Origin: CAYVMN01 sp964452575
GTDB taxonomy: Bacteria > Desulfobacterota > DSM-4660 > Desulfatiglandales > Desulfatiglandaceae
Assembly: GCA_964452575.1 (NCBI GenBank)
Contig: CAYVMN010000003.1
Span: forward strand, 1 to 55,706
Direction of reading: 5' to 3'
Length of the DNA stretch: 55,706 nucleotides
Shown: positions 17,679 through 26,316 of the stretch, in pieces
How positions within the stretch are numbered: position 1 is the first letter of the stretch
Layout of the letters: every line of letters starts with the position of its first letter
The notes under the pieces: model-generated
Database searches by the model: none
The model's input: the letters and a program-made list of their open reading frames with translations, nothing else
What the model was told of the DNA's origin: nothing
Program-made: the position numbers and the translations under genes

Positions 17679-18851
17679 CTAGCCTGCAATCAGGCCATAA
17701 CTCATTCCTGCGATGGTCGAGAGTGTCACGATTATAATACAAAACGCCGCTGTCTTCTTAATTCCCATCACTCCCCCTATTACCAGCATGTTGGGAAGTG
17801 AAAGGGCAGGACCTGCCAAAAGCAAGGCCAAGGCCGGTCCCTTGCCCATACCCGAACCGATGAGTCCCTGGAGAATGGGCACCTCTGTGAGCGTGGCAAA
17901 ATACATCAGGGCGCCGGCCACCGAAGCAAACATGTTAGCCCACAGAGAGTTCCCTCCCACGAGGTACTGGATATAATGCTCAGGGATTAGGGCAGGATGT
18001 CCGGGTCTGCCTAGCATAAAGCCGGCTACCAGCACCCCTGCACCCAAGAGAGGAAGAATCTGCTTCATAAATCCCCAGGTTGATTGCACCCAGTTGATGC
18101 GTTCGTCCTTTGTAAACCAGGACCTAAGCATCAGAGCGAGGAAAAAAAGGAAGACTGCCGTGACGTACCACTTGGCAGAATATATAAATTGCCAGAGTCC
18201 TGTTGAGCCCGGTGCCGGTTTTGCAAAGGCCGCAAAGATCAGGATCAAAACCATGGTGAGCATATAAAGGGCATCCTGAGTCAAGGTACGTCCTTTTTCT
18301 TCCTCATCAGGGAGATATATTTGTCTTGCCCCCCGGGCAGCCTCCTCTTTTCTGAATAAAAAGGCCATAAGAAGGCCGGTGATAATGGCAAAAAGGACAG
18401 CGCCGATGGCACGGGCCACTCCCAGTTCCCAGCCTAAGATTCTTGCCGTGAGGACTATGGCCAAGACATTAATTGCGGGCCCGGAATAAAGAAAGGCTGT
18501 TGCCGGGCCAATACCGGCACCCGCCGAGTAGATCCCTGCGAAGAGGGGGAGAACGGTGCAGGAGCAGACTGCCAATACAGTCCCTGAAACCGAGGCCACG
18601 GAGTAAGAAAGGATTTTTTTCGCGGTCGAACCAAAATATTTGAGGACTGCAGCCCGGGAGACAAATACAGCAATGGCGCCTGCAATAAAGAAGGCAGGGA
18701 TTAGGCATGTCAAGACATGTTCTCTGGCATATTCACGGAGCATCATGAAGGCCTCAAGGCCTGACTGGCGTACGCTAGGATTGCCCCACGGGACGTAGTA
18801 ACAAATAAGGAAAATCGCTACGATGAGTAAAAGTTTGGTACGTTCTCTCAC
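17679..18851 (-). CDS. COG0701 permease (ArsP/YraQ superfamily)
   Basis: A 390-residue integral membrane protein with about ten hydrophobic segments. The family hallmark is the repeated half-site: FFIAGAIAVFVSRAAVLKYF followed by CSCTVLPLFAGIYSAGAGIG and SGPAINVLA in the first half, and a matching LTEVPILQGLIGSGMGKGPALA with AGPALSLPNM in the second. Members include ArsP, an exporter of trivalent organoarsenicals, and uncharacterised YraQ-type permeases; sequence reading cannot separate them. The neighbouring mini-thioredoxin and the ACR3-type carrier at 22243 favour a metalloid role. Upstream an AT-rich segment offers a possible promoter. Confidence 0.85.
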   Translation of the reverse strand: MRERTKLLLIVAIFLICYYVPWGNPSVRQSGLEAFMMLREYAREHVLTCLIPAFFIAGAIAVFVSRAAVLKYFGSTAKKILSYSVASVSGTVLAVCSCTVLPLFAGIYSAGAGIGPATAFLYSGPAINVLAIVLTARILGWELGVARAIGAVLFAIITGLLMAFLFRKEEAARGARQIYLPDEEEKGRTLTQDALYMLTMVLILIFAAFAKPAPGSTGLWQFIYSAKWYVTAVFLFFLALMLRSWFTKDERINWVQSTWGFMKQILPLLGAGVLVAGFMLGRPGHPALIPEHYIQYLVGGNSLWANMFASVAGALMYFATLTEVPILQGLIGSGMGKGPALALLLAGPALSLPNMLVIGGVMGIKKTAAFCIIIVTLSTIAGMSYGLIAG

Positions 18852-19167
18852 AATAATGACCCCCTCTGAACGGTTCTTTATCTATTCTTAGAAAGTAGAC
18901 CCACCAATTGTATCCCTATTTAGCTATATAATATACCCAAAAAATCAACTTCCAAACATTTGCTCCGTCCTACTCTTGGACAGTTATCTTGCCAACTTGC
19001 ATGGATCACTCAAAAAAGGCCGTAGGACCTTGTTGAAAAGTGTTCAGATCACCTCAAAAGAACTCTGATCTGTCCCCCGTTATATTTATGTTTGGCAATA
19101 TAATCAGCGAAGTGGTCTTTGACAAGGAAAAAATTTGGCCAGTCTTTCTATACCATTGAGGCGGGCA
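18852..19167. other. intergenic region with candidate promoter and an inverted repeat
   Basis: On the minus strand a TTGGAA / TATTAT pair with 16-base spacing near 18925-18955 could drive the permease gene. A perfect 7-bp inverted repeat CAGATCA 19045-19051 and TGATCTG 19066-19072 lies nearer to the regulator stop codon. No coding sequence. Confidence 0.4.
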
Positions 19168-20652
19168 TTAACTCAGGTTATATTTCTTCATCATCCTCCA
19201 TAGGGTGGTTCGGCTGATATTGAGATTCTCGGCTGTCTTGGCCCTGTTCCACCGACAATCTTTCAAGGCGCTGAGTAGGATAGCCTCCTCAGTTGGTCTT
19301 GATCCATGTTGCTTACCAAAAAAAGGCTGGAAAGTTTCCGATGAAATCGGCGTACTGAGGGAAATATCTGTTACTTTGTTATTGAGTAACCTGAAACGGG
19401 GGGGAAGGCATCGAGTCTCCAGGAAATTGCCTTTGCACTGAATAAAGGCATACTCCAATACACTTTCAAGCTCTCTCACATTGCCTGGCCAGGGGTATCG
19501 CAGGAAGATGTCAAGGATTTCAGGGTCCACTTCTTTCACCTTTCTTTCCAGTTTATAGTTGAATTTATCAATGAAATGTTCAACGAGCAGAGGAATGTCT
19601 TCCATACGCTCACGTAAGGGAGGGATTCTGCATGGAATTATGTTTAATCTGTAGAACAGGTCGCTCCGAAATTGTCTATACGACATGTCTTTTTCCAGGT
19701 TTCTGCTCGTGGCAGCAATAATTCGAACATCAACCTTGATTGTGTTCGACCCCCCAACCTTCTCAAACTGCTTATCTTCTACAACCCGCAGTAATTTGGC
19801 CTGCATACCAGGACTCAGCTCCCCTATTTCATCCAAGAAAAGCGTGCCTTTGTTGGCCTGTTCGAACCTCCCCTTTCGATCACTGATCGCCCCTGTAAAG
19901 GCCCCTTTTACATGACCAAACAGCTCGCTTTCAATGAGGTTTTCAGGTATGGCAGCACAGTTAACATGTACGAAGGGCCCTCTATGATTCATGCTTCGGT
20001 AGTGGATGGCACTTGCAATAAGCCCTTTGCCCGATCCTGTCTCTCCCTGGATCAGGACGCTTGACATGGTTCCGGAAATGGACTCAATGAGTTCAAAAAG
20101 CTCTGTCATTTTGGGGCTTTTTCCGATTATATTTCCAAGTTTGTACTTCTTCCCCTGCCACTTTTCCTTTAAGCGCTCGAAGGCTGTGACATCGGTGAAT
20201 GTCTCCAGTCCTCCTATGGGCTCATTGTTCAATCCATACAAAAGAATGGTGGTTGCAGCGACTGTGAGGACCTCTGCATTCTTATTAAAGATGGTCCTTT
20301 TTTTGGTTATCGGAGTCTTGTATTTGAAGGTCTTTTTCATAGGACACTCAGCCACACACTCTTCCTTGGAACCACCCTGACTACAAAATACATCCGTGCA
20401 ATGTTTTCCAATGGCCTCTCTGGCCGTGTACCCTGTAATCCTCTCGGCGGCGCGGTTAAAATAGGTTACTCTCATGTTAAAATCGATGGTGAAGACACCT
20501 TCGCTTATGCTGTCAAGTATTGCCATCATCAATTTTTCTTTTTGGAACCCTACCGTTTCGGTTGGTGCCTCTCCCTTGGGCTGCTGCGATAGATTGGAGC
20601 CCTGAATCCTAATAAATGGAACTGCCATTAATCCTGGAGTGCCTTTATCCAT
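19168..20652 (-). CDS. PAS-domain sigma-54-dependent transcriptional activator
   Basis: A 494-residue bacterial enhancer-binding protein. A PAS domain at about 40-155 contains four close cysteines (Cys85, Cys90, Cys99, Cys103 in HCTDVFC...ECVAECP). The AAA+ domain has Walker A GETGSGKG (203-210), the sigma-54 contact loop GAFTGA (250-255), and Walker B TLFLDEIGE. The C-terminal Fis-type helix-turn-helix reads RAKTAENLNISRTTLWRMM. It activates sigma-54 RNA polymerase. It is divergent from the methyltransferase operon at 21103, and both operons there have sigma-54 promoters with shared upstream repeats, so it is their likely activator. Cys-based ligand sensing is possible. Confidence 0.94.
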   Translation of the reverse strand: MDKGTPGLMAVPFIRIQGSNLSQQPKGEAPTETVGFQKEKLMMAILDSISEGVFTIDFNMRVTYFNRAAERITGYTAREAIGKHCTDVFCSQGGSKEECVAECPMKKTFKYKTPITKKRTIFNKNAEVLTVAATTILLYGLNNEPIGGLETFTDVTAFERLKEKWQGKKYKLGNIIGKSPKMTELFELIESISGTMSSVLIQGETGSGKGLIASAIHYRSMNHRGPFVHVNCAAIPENLIESELFGHVKGAFTGAISDRKGRFEQANKGTLFLDEIGELSPGMQAKLLRVVEDKQFEKVGGSNTIKVDVRIIAATSRNLEKDMSYRQFRSDLFYRLNIIPCRIPPLRERMEDIPLLVEHFIDKFNYKLERKVKEVDPEILDIFLRYPWPGNVRELESVLEYAFIQCKGNFLETRCLPPRFRLLNNKVTDISLSTPISSETFQPFFGKQHGSRPTEEAILLSALKDCRWNRAKTAENLNISRTTLWRMMKKYNLS

Positions 20653-20729
20653 TGGAAGTCCTCCTTAGGATTTGAGAAAAAGATATGGCCACCATACTAG
20701 TAGATTATTTCTTATCCGATTGAACAAGT

Positions 20730-20789
20730 TGTTTCAAGCAAAAAACAAATGAAACCTTTTGTTTTTTTGAGTCATTCTGTTTCATGAAA
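20730..20789. promoter_or_regulatory. candidate upstream activator sites (TGTTTCA half-sites)
   Basis: TGTTTCA at 20730-20736 faces ATGAAAC at 20749-20755, and a further TGTTTCATGAAA lies at 20778-20789. The same half-site in inverted orientation appears upstream of the second sigma-54 promoter (28643-28689). Location about 140-200 bases before the -24/-12 element suits an enhancer-binding protein; the divergent regulator gene starts 78 bases to the left. Confidence 0.6.
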
Positions 20790-20931
20790 AAAGGGTGAAA
20801 AAACCCTTTCTGGATAATACTGTCAAAGAATCGCATCAGCCCGGTCTAAGGTCTAACCATTTGATGTTTAAAAGGATAAATAAGGAATTTCCGTTTTTAT
20901 TATTGTCCTATGCTAGCCCTTCGGGAAGGTG

Positions 20932-20947
20932 TGGTATGCGTATTGCT
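20932..20947 (+). promoter_or_regulatory. sigma-54 (-24/-12) promoter
   Basis: TGGTATGCGTATTGCT fits the consensus TGGYRYR-N4-TTGCW at every defined base, with the GG and GC exactly ten bases apart. It lies 155 bases before the first gene of the operon at 21103. Confidence 0.75.
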
Positions 20948-21102
20948 TTACCAAAACCCTAATGGTCTCGCAAAAAGGAAGTGTGATGCTGCCATCCGGG
21001 TACCAGGCCATTTTAGCAAGGTGCAAAGGCCTATTTTGCAACATTGGGGCAAATAACGGATAAGGAGACAGGGCATTCATCAGTCAAGATAGGAGAGACA
21101 GG

Positions 21103-22197
21103 ATGGACAGAAAGGAACGGATGGAAGAGGTATTCAATATGAAAGAACCCGACGTAATCCCGGTGTTCCCCCGCGTGATGGCCCAGGCCATTTATGACAT
21201 GGGCTGGAGTCTGACCAAGATAACTGGCCAGAACGAACTAGATTCAGACAAGGCGGCTGAGGCGTTTATAAACAACATAAGAAAGTATGATTATGATCTC
21301 TGTTTCGGGACTTACATGGATCATGGTTTCGGTGTTCCAACCCTGGGCGGCACCCTCGACATACCGGAGAGGTTCGGCTCAAGTGTATCTATAAAGATTC
21401 CTGCAATTCAGAAAAAAGACAACTGGATAGATGTCAAAAGGAAATTGCCTTTGGACCCATTAAGGCATGACAGGATGCCAGATGCCCTCAAGGCACTCAG
21501 GATAGTATGCAAGGAATTGGGCAGTGATTACCCCATTTGTGCGGCCGGGTACAGTGGGGTGGTTGCTGCGAGCCATCTGTTTCGAGGTGTAAGCAATATC
21601 TTGGATGACTGTATAGAATCACCCGATTGGGTGGATGAGATGTGCGATGCGGCCACCGATTTCAACATAGACTGGGCTCGAGCCCAATACGAGGCAGGTT
21701 GTAACAGTGTCATGTATCTGGGCGACTCCTTCGGAACCGAATTGATATCCCCTCAAATGGCAGAGCGTTTTATCCTTCCCTATGTGGCAAAGGTTGTGGA
21801 CGTGGTGAAAAAGGAATTTGGACAAAAGACGTTTATGCATATACACGGGAACATGAAAAGGCCCAGGTCTTATGCCTTTTTGCAGAAGCTGGTAAGGGAG
21901 GCGGGGGTTTGCGGTATCCATCTAGATGAAAAACACGATGCCTCTTGGGTCAGGGAGTATGTGGTGGATAGATTGGGGGTTCCAGGGGTGCTGGTTGTTC
22001 ACGGCCCTGATCCTATTGCTAGAGGTCCTGTGGAGAAAATTGAGGCAGTTGTAAAGGAGACCGTTGAAATTGGGGGCCCTGGCGGCGCTGTCCTGATGGG
22101 GCCTAGCTGTCAAGTTCTGCCCTCAACCCCTGGGCCGCACTTTAAGGCCTGGGTAGAGGCAACACATAAATATGGGAAATATCCGATTGATTTATAG
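21103..22197 (+). CDS. uroporphyrinogen-decarboxylase-fold corrinoid methyltransferase, subtype A (copy 1)
   Basis: A 364-residue MtaA/MtvB/CmuA-superfamily protein that moves a methyl group between a substrate (or cofactor) and a corrinoid protein. Start MDRKERMEEVFNMKEPDVIP follows AGGAGAGACAGG. The zinc site of this family is normally H-x-C...C; here it reads MHIHGNM (His246, His248) with Cys336 in MGPSCQVLPSTP, so one thiol ligand is replaced by histidine. The nearest relative in the window is 30279-31373 (nearly the same length and largely identical motifs). First gene after the sigma-54 promoter; followed after 45 bases by the ACR3-type carrier. Substrate unknown. Confidence 0.88.
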   Translation: MDRKERMEEVFNMKEPDVIPVFPRVMAQAIYDMGWSLTKITGQNELDSDKAAEAFINNIRKYDYDLCFGTYMDHGFGVPTLGGTLDIPERFGSSVSIKIPAIQKKDNWIDVKRKLPLDPLRHDRMPDALKALRIVCKELGSDYPICAAGYSGVVAASHLFRGVSNILDDCIESPDWVDEMCDAATDFNIDWARAQYEAGCNSVMYLGDSFGTELISPQMAERFILPYVAKVVDVVKKEFGQKTFMHIHGNMKRPRSYAFLQKLVREAGVCGIHLDEKHDASWVREYVVDRLGVPGVLVVHGPDPIARGPVEKIEAVVKETVEIGGPGGAVLMGPSCQVLPSTPGPHFKAWVEATHKYGKYPIDL

Positions 22198-22242
22198 ATA
22201 TTTCAGGATGAAGGCATACTACCAATATTCAGGAGGCAAGAA

Positions 22243-23343
22243 ATGGCAGATACCACAGAGAAAAGGCTTTCTTTACTGGATAGATTTTTGACCCTATGGA
22301 TATTCGTAGCAATGGGAGCAGGGATAGCAATGGGTTATTTTGTTCCCATAGCAACCAAGTTTATTGCAGGCCTGCAGGTAGGGACGACTTCTATTCCCAT
22401 TGCTGTCGGATTGATATTAATGATGTATCCGCCCTTGGCCAGAGTTAAATATGAAGAAATGGGTAAGGTTCTAAGTCACAAAAGGATCCTATCTTTTTCA
22501 TTGATCCTAAATTGGGTAATCGGCCCAATAGTTATGTTCATATTAGCGATTATATTTCTCCGTGGCTTCCCCGAGTATATGATTGGGGTCATTTTGGTCG
22601 GTCTTGCCCGGTGCATTGCAATGGTAATCGTTTGGAATGAGCTCGCAGACGGTGACAGAGAACTCGCAGTGGGATTGGTAGCGTTTAATGCTGTTTTTCA
22701 GGTTCTATTTTATGCAGTATATATCTATATTTTCATAACTGTCGGCCTCAACTGGCTGGGGCTTGTTAAGGGATTGAACATAAGTATTTCTATGGGGGAA
22801 GCTGCCAAGACCGTTTTCATCTATTTGGGGGTACCCTTTTTGGGTGGCCTCATAACGAGATTTTCTTTCCTAAAACTGAGAGGAATAGAATGGTACGAAA
22901 ACCAATTCATACCAAGAATAAGCCCCATCACACTAATCGCATTATTGTTCACTATCATCATCATGTTTTCACTTAAAGGAGAGTACATTATACAGTTACC
23001 TTTGGATGTTATAAGGGTCGCAATACCTCTTACTATCTACTTCCTGCTCATGTGGTTTATAACTTTCATTACAGCGAAGAAAATCGGTGCAAATTATAAG
23101 CAAACTGTGGCAGTGTCGTTTACCGCTGCTAGCAATGATTTTGAATTGGCAATAGCTGTAGCAATAGCGATCTTTGGTATAGCGTCTCGCCAGGCCTTTG
23201 CAACCGTTATTGGCCCTCTGATTGAAGTCCCTGTCCTCATATGCCTAGTGAATGTGGCCATGCGGTTCAGGAAGAGGTATTTCCCCGCACTGCCCGCAAA
23301 TTCTCACGACGAGCTAGAACATCACCATCAATCTTTAGGATAA
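22243..23343 (+). CDS. ACR3-family arsenite efflux-type carrier
   Basis: A 366-residue, ten-segment membrane protein of the ACR3/BASS superfamily. It has the functional landmarks of ACR3: the TM4 cysteine in GLARCIAMVIVWNELADGD, LVAFNAVFQVLFYAVY, FTAASNDFELAIAVAIA, and the TM9 glutamate in VIGPLIEVPVLICLV. ACR3 exports As(OH)3 by proton antiport. Its RBS (AGGAGGC) and 45-base gap make it part of the methyltransferase operon, an arrangement not usual for a detoxification gene; there is no ArsR or ArsC next to it. It could export arsenite released by demethylation or carry another metalloid. Confidence 0.88.
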   Translation: MADTTEKRLSLLDRFLTLWIFVAMGAGIAMGYFVPIATKFIAGLQVGTTSIPIAVGLILMMYPPLARVKYEEMGKVLSHKRILSFSLILNWVIGPIVMFILAIIFLRGFPEYMIGVILVGLARCIAMVIVWNELADGDRELAVGLVAFNAVFQVLFYAVYIYIFITVGLNWLGLVKGLNISISMGEAAKTVFIYLGVPFLGGLITRFSFLKLRGIEWYENQFIPRISPITLIALLFTIIIMFSLKGEYIIQLPLDVIRVAIPLTIYFLLMWFITFITAKKIGANYKQTVAVSFTAASNDFELAIAVAIAIFGIASRQAFATVIGPLIEVPVLICLVNVAMRFRKRYFPALPANSHDELEHHHQSLG

Positions 23344-23357
23344 GAAAATCAGAGAAA

Positions 23358-24455
23358 TTGAATAAGAAAGAGAGATTCAATGCGGTTCGTAAAATGCAGG
23401 CCCCCGACTATATGCCGGTATGGCCGCGTGCTCTGTCTCAAATGATTTATGCCATGGGCTGGCTGTTGCCTGATGTCACCGGTAAAGATTGGTACGATTC
23501 TGATAAGTGCGCTGAAGCGGTTTTGTGGGGTCTGAAGAATTTCGACTATGATGTGGCTGTTCCCTGTTATATGGACAGGGCTTTTGGGGTGCCGGCAATC
23601 GGTGGTGATATCGTGGTGCCGAGCAGATACGGCATGGGCGTCGGAGCCGAGAATAATCTGGTCAAGGATAGGCATCACTGGCCGAGAGTGCTAAGGCAGT
23701 TAGCGAATCTCGATGTGAGAACAGCCGACCCTCGCATGAAAGGCGCCCTTGAAACGATCAAGAAGGTCTCCGATTCAGTGGAAGAGGAGATCCCCCTGGT
23801 TGCAACTTGCTATCTCCCTTCAACATCCGCCATGTTACTTTTCCGTCCGTATGAAGCCTTCTTGAATGATATGGTCGATGAACCGGAATGGGTGGATGAG
23901 ATGTGCAGGGCTGCTGCGGAGTGGAATATGGATTGGGTTCGCGCGCAATATGAGGCCGGTGCAAACAGCGCGACCTTTGTTGCAGACACACTGGGTATCC
24001 TATTGATCAGCCCGCAAACGGCTGAGCGGTTCAGCCTTCCTTATATTTACGAAATGACGGAAATGGTCAAGAAAGAGTTTAACCAAGGTGTGTGGCTGCA
24101 TACACACGGAAATATGAAAACCCCGAAGGGTTATGATTACCTGAAGAAGGTAGTTGAAGAAGCTGGCATCGAAGGCCTTCATCTCGACGAATCACACCCT
24201 CCGGACTGGATTAAAGAAAACGTCGTTGAGATGCTCGCAGTTCCTGCATGCGCTGTCTATGACTGCAATGATATCGCAAGGGGCCCGGTCAAAAAAATTG
24301 AGACAGGGGTAAAAGATATCCTGGCAAGAATTGGTGATGGGCTTGGAATGATGATGGCGCCATGCTGCCAGGTACTACCCTTTACCCCGAACGAGTATTT
24401 CAAGGCATGGGTTGACGCCACTCACAAATATGGCAAATACCCGCTTAACCACTAA
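23358..24455 (+). CDS. uroporphyrinogen-decarboxylase-fold corrinoid methyltransferase, subtype B (copy 1)
   Basis: About 365 residues counted from TTG 23358 (LNKKERFNAVRKMQAPDYMP), which aligns with the ATG starts MNKKERF of the paralogues at 30279 and 32105; the upstream open frame from 23241 overlaps the ACR3 gene and is not credible. The metal site reads LHTHGNM (His248, His250) with Cys in MAPCCQVLPFTP, again H-x-H...C. It differs from subtype A by WPRALSQMIYAMGWLLPDV and DWYDSDK, which are shared with 32105-33208. It begins 14 bases after the ACR3 stop. Function: methyl transfer to or from a corrinoid protein; substrate unknown. Confidence 0.87.
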   Translation: MNKKERFNAVRKMQAPDYMPVWPRALSQMIYAMGWLLPDVTGKDWYDSDKCAEAVLWGLKNFDYDVAVPCYMDRAFGVPAIGGDIVVPSRYGMGVGAENNLVKDRHHWPRVLRQLANLDVRTADPRMKGALETIKKVSDSVEEEIPLVATCYLPSTSAMLLFRPYEAFLNDMVDEPEWVDEMCRAAAEWNMDWVRAQYEAGANSATFVADTLGILLISPQTAERFSLPYIYEMTEMVKKEFNQGVWLHTHGNMKTPKGYDYLKKVVEEAGIEGLHLDESHPPDWIKENVVEMLAVPACAVYDCNDIARGPVKKIETGVKDILARIGDGLGMMMAPCCQVLPFTPNEYFKAWVDATHKYGKYPLNH

Positions 24456-24579
24456 TTTCCAGAATCAGCTTGGAGGGGGTGATCATCATGGGCATTTTCA
24501 GTTGAGTTGGAAACAGGGCGTCTTGGTAAATTCAAAATTCCTTAATCCCGGTTGTTTTTAAAAAAAGGAGGAGGAGGCG

Positions 24580-25629
24580 ATGAAACGTTACGCAATATTA
24601 AGTTTGTCTTTATTCGTATTATTCATAATGATGGCAGAGCCCCTTAAGGCACAGGCCGGAGACGAACCAATAAGACTTAAGCTCGCTTCTCACTGGCCTG
24701 TATTGCATGACATGAATAATGTGATGGTATATTTTGCGCGTGCTATAGGGAGGGAATCGAAAGGTAGGCTCGATGTTACGTATTATCCTGCAGGCATGCT
24801 GGCGGGGTCGTTCGATAAATACGAGAAAGTCAGGGCAGGCGTCACCGACATGGTCAACATCCATATTGTAGCTCACCCAGGGGCGCTCCCTCTTGTTCAG
24901 CTCTCTACACTGCCTTTCTTGTTCGGTGATGGAACAGAAGCAACCTGGGTGCTGAACCAGATGAATGATGTCTGGGGTCCAAGATTGGAGGGAAAAAACC
25001 TAAAGCTGCTCTTCATGATCGGAGACCCCAATTTCCAGATATTTCTTAGAGACAAAAAGGTGACAAAGGTTGAGGACTTAAAGGGATTGAGACTGAGGTG
25101 CGGTGGAATCGCAGATGAGGCACTAAAAATCTATGGAGCTGTGCCCGTAAAATTGAAACACACAGATATGTACCTGGCGATGCAAAGGGGGGTCGTCGAT
25201 GGAATAGTCTTTCCCGTCGGGGCAGCCAAATCTTTCAAGTTAGAAGAGGTCACTAAGTATATTCTGAAATTAGATTTCTTTTCTTATCACCTGATGGAGG
25301 CAATGAATCTCAACACCTGGAGGCGGCTACCCAAGGATTTGCAAGATGCAGTGATGAGGGCAAGCGAGCAGGCGATGTTTCTGTCAGGATTTCATTATGA
25401 GAATATGGACTGTCTCACTTTTTCTTACTTTAAGGGAAAAGGTATTGAGATAATTGAGCCGAGCAAGGCCGAGCTTGAGAGGTTCAAGTCTGAGGTTGCC
25501 GGTCTAAAGGGTCGGATGGTAGCGGAGCTCGATAAGAAGGGTTTGCCAGGCACAAAGACCATGGCTCGAATGGAAGATCTTATACAGATGTACCGCTTGT
25601 GGAGTGGGAAAACACAACCCAAATATTAG
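24580..25629 (+). CDS. dctP: TRAP transporter solute-binding protein (DctP family)
   Basis: A 349-residue periplasmic binding protein. An N-terminal signal peptide (MKRYAILSLSLFVLFIMMAE) is cleaved near AQA-GD. The body has LKLASHWPVLHDMN, YYPAGMLAGSFDKYEKVRAG and the ligand-arginine region DLKGLRLRCGG. It is preceded by a strong AGGAGGAGG. Such proteins bind mainly carboxylates, also sulfonates and related anions. Its presence in a methyltransferase operon suggests it captures the methylated substrate or a co-metabolite; the ligand cannot be read from sequence. Followed by a hairpin at 25724-25749. Confidence 0.93.
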   Translation: MKRYAILSLSLFVLFIMMAEPLKAQAGDEPIRLKLASHWPVLHDMNNVMVYFARAIGRESKGRLDVTYYPAGMLAGSFDKYEKVRAGVTDMVNIHIVAHPGALPLVQLSTLPFLFGDGTEATWVLNQMNDVWGPRLEGKNLKLLFMIGDPNFQIFLRDKKVTKVEDLKGLRLRCGGIADEALKIYGAVPVKLKHTDMYLAMQRGVVDGIVFPVGAAKSFKLEEVTKYILKLDFFSYHLMEAMNLNTWRRLPKDLQDAVMRASEQAMFLSGFHYENMDCLTFSYFKGKGIEIIEPSKAELERFKSEVAGLKGRMVAELDKKGLPGTKTMARMEDLIQMYRLWSGKTQPKY

Positions 25630-25723
25630 ATTAGACAAGGCCTCGTATTTGCGCGACTTATTCTCGATAGGCATTTCAGAGGGTAGAGACCAATTCTGAG
25701 GCATCGATTATGATTATTCTTTA

Positions 25724-25749
25724 CTGCCTCCCTAATCTTCGGGAGGCAG
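25724..25749 (+). terminator. intercistronic hairpin after dctP
   Basis: CTGCCTCCC 25724-25732 pairs perfectly with GGGAGGCAG 25741-25749 (9 bp, 8-base loop). No poly-T follows, so it may stabilise the upstream dctP message or reduce read-through rather than terminate. It explains a higher level of the binding protein than of the membrane subunits. Confidence 0.6.
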
Positions 25750-25786
25750 ACACCCTTTCCAGGCTTCGTTTAGGAGGATTTAGCCC

Positions 25787-26299
25787 ATGAAAGGCACTTT
25801 TTTGCAGGGACCAGCAGAAGCTGTCACAAAGGTAAGCAAGTGGGTCTTCAAGGTGAGTAATATAATTGCCCTGTTGCTGATGCTTACTATATTTGTCGAT
25901 GTATTTTTCAGGCGGTTGAATGTTTCGGTTACAGGGGCAATGGACTTAATTGAAGTGTTTTTTTGTATGTTATGTTTCCTCTGCTTTTCTTATGCCTGGG
26001 TAAAGGGCGATCACATAAATGTGGAGATCCTTTTAGAGCATCTTTCTCCCAAGATCCAAAAGATAATTCGCTTATTTTCAGCGACTATAGGAATTTTTAT
26101 CTTCGCCTGCCTGACTTACGGAGGTTTTAAGCTTGCATTCGCCTCCTTTCGATTTGGAGATGTAACAGTGGATCTTGGCTTTCCACGCGGTATTCCGCAA
26201 TCGGTTATTGTCATCGGAGCCTTGTTGTTCTTATTACAACTTATTGTCACGGTCCTTTTTGAGCTGGGAATTATTCGCAAACCCGATCAATACAATTAA
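25787..26299 (+). CDS. dctQ: TRAP transporter small membrane subunit (DctQ family)
   Basis: A 170-residue protein with four hydrophobic segments (SNIIALLLMLTIFVDVFFRR, IEVFFCMLCFLCFSYAW, IIRLFSATIGIFIFACL and VIVIGALLFLLQLIV). It bridges the binding protein and the DctM channel subunit. RBS TAGGAGG. Adjacent genes complete the TRAP system. Confidence 0.9.
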   Translation: MKGTFLQGPAEAVTKVSKWVFKVSNIIALLLMLTIFVDVFFRRLNVSVTGAMDLIEVFFCMLCFLCFSYAWVKGDHINVEILLEHLSPKIQKIIRLFSATIGIFIFACLTYGGFKLAFASFRFGDVTVDLGFPRGIPQSVIVIGALLFLLQLIVTVLFELGIIRKPDQYN

Positions 26300-26316
26300 G
26301 AGAAAGGTAGTATCTC

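Noticed and set aside
21061..21102. Cobalamin riboswitch before the methyltransferase operon
   Set aside because: No B12-box or recognisable conserved core in 20950-21100; the leader is short and unstructured.
23241..23357. N-terminal extension of methyltransferase B1
   Set aside because: It overlaps the ACR3 gene and has no homology; paralogues begin at MNKKERF, equivalent to TTG 23358.
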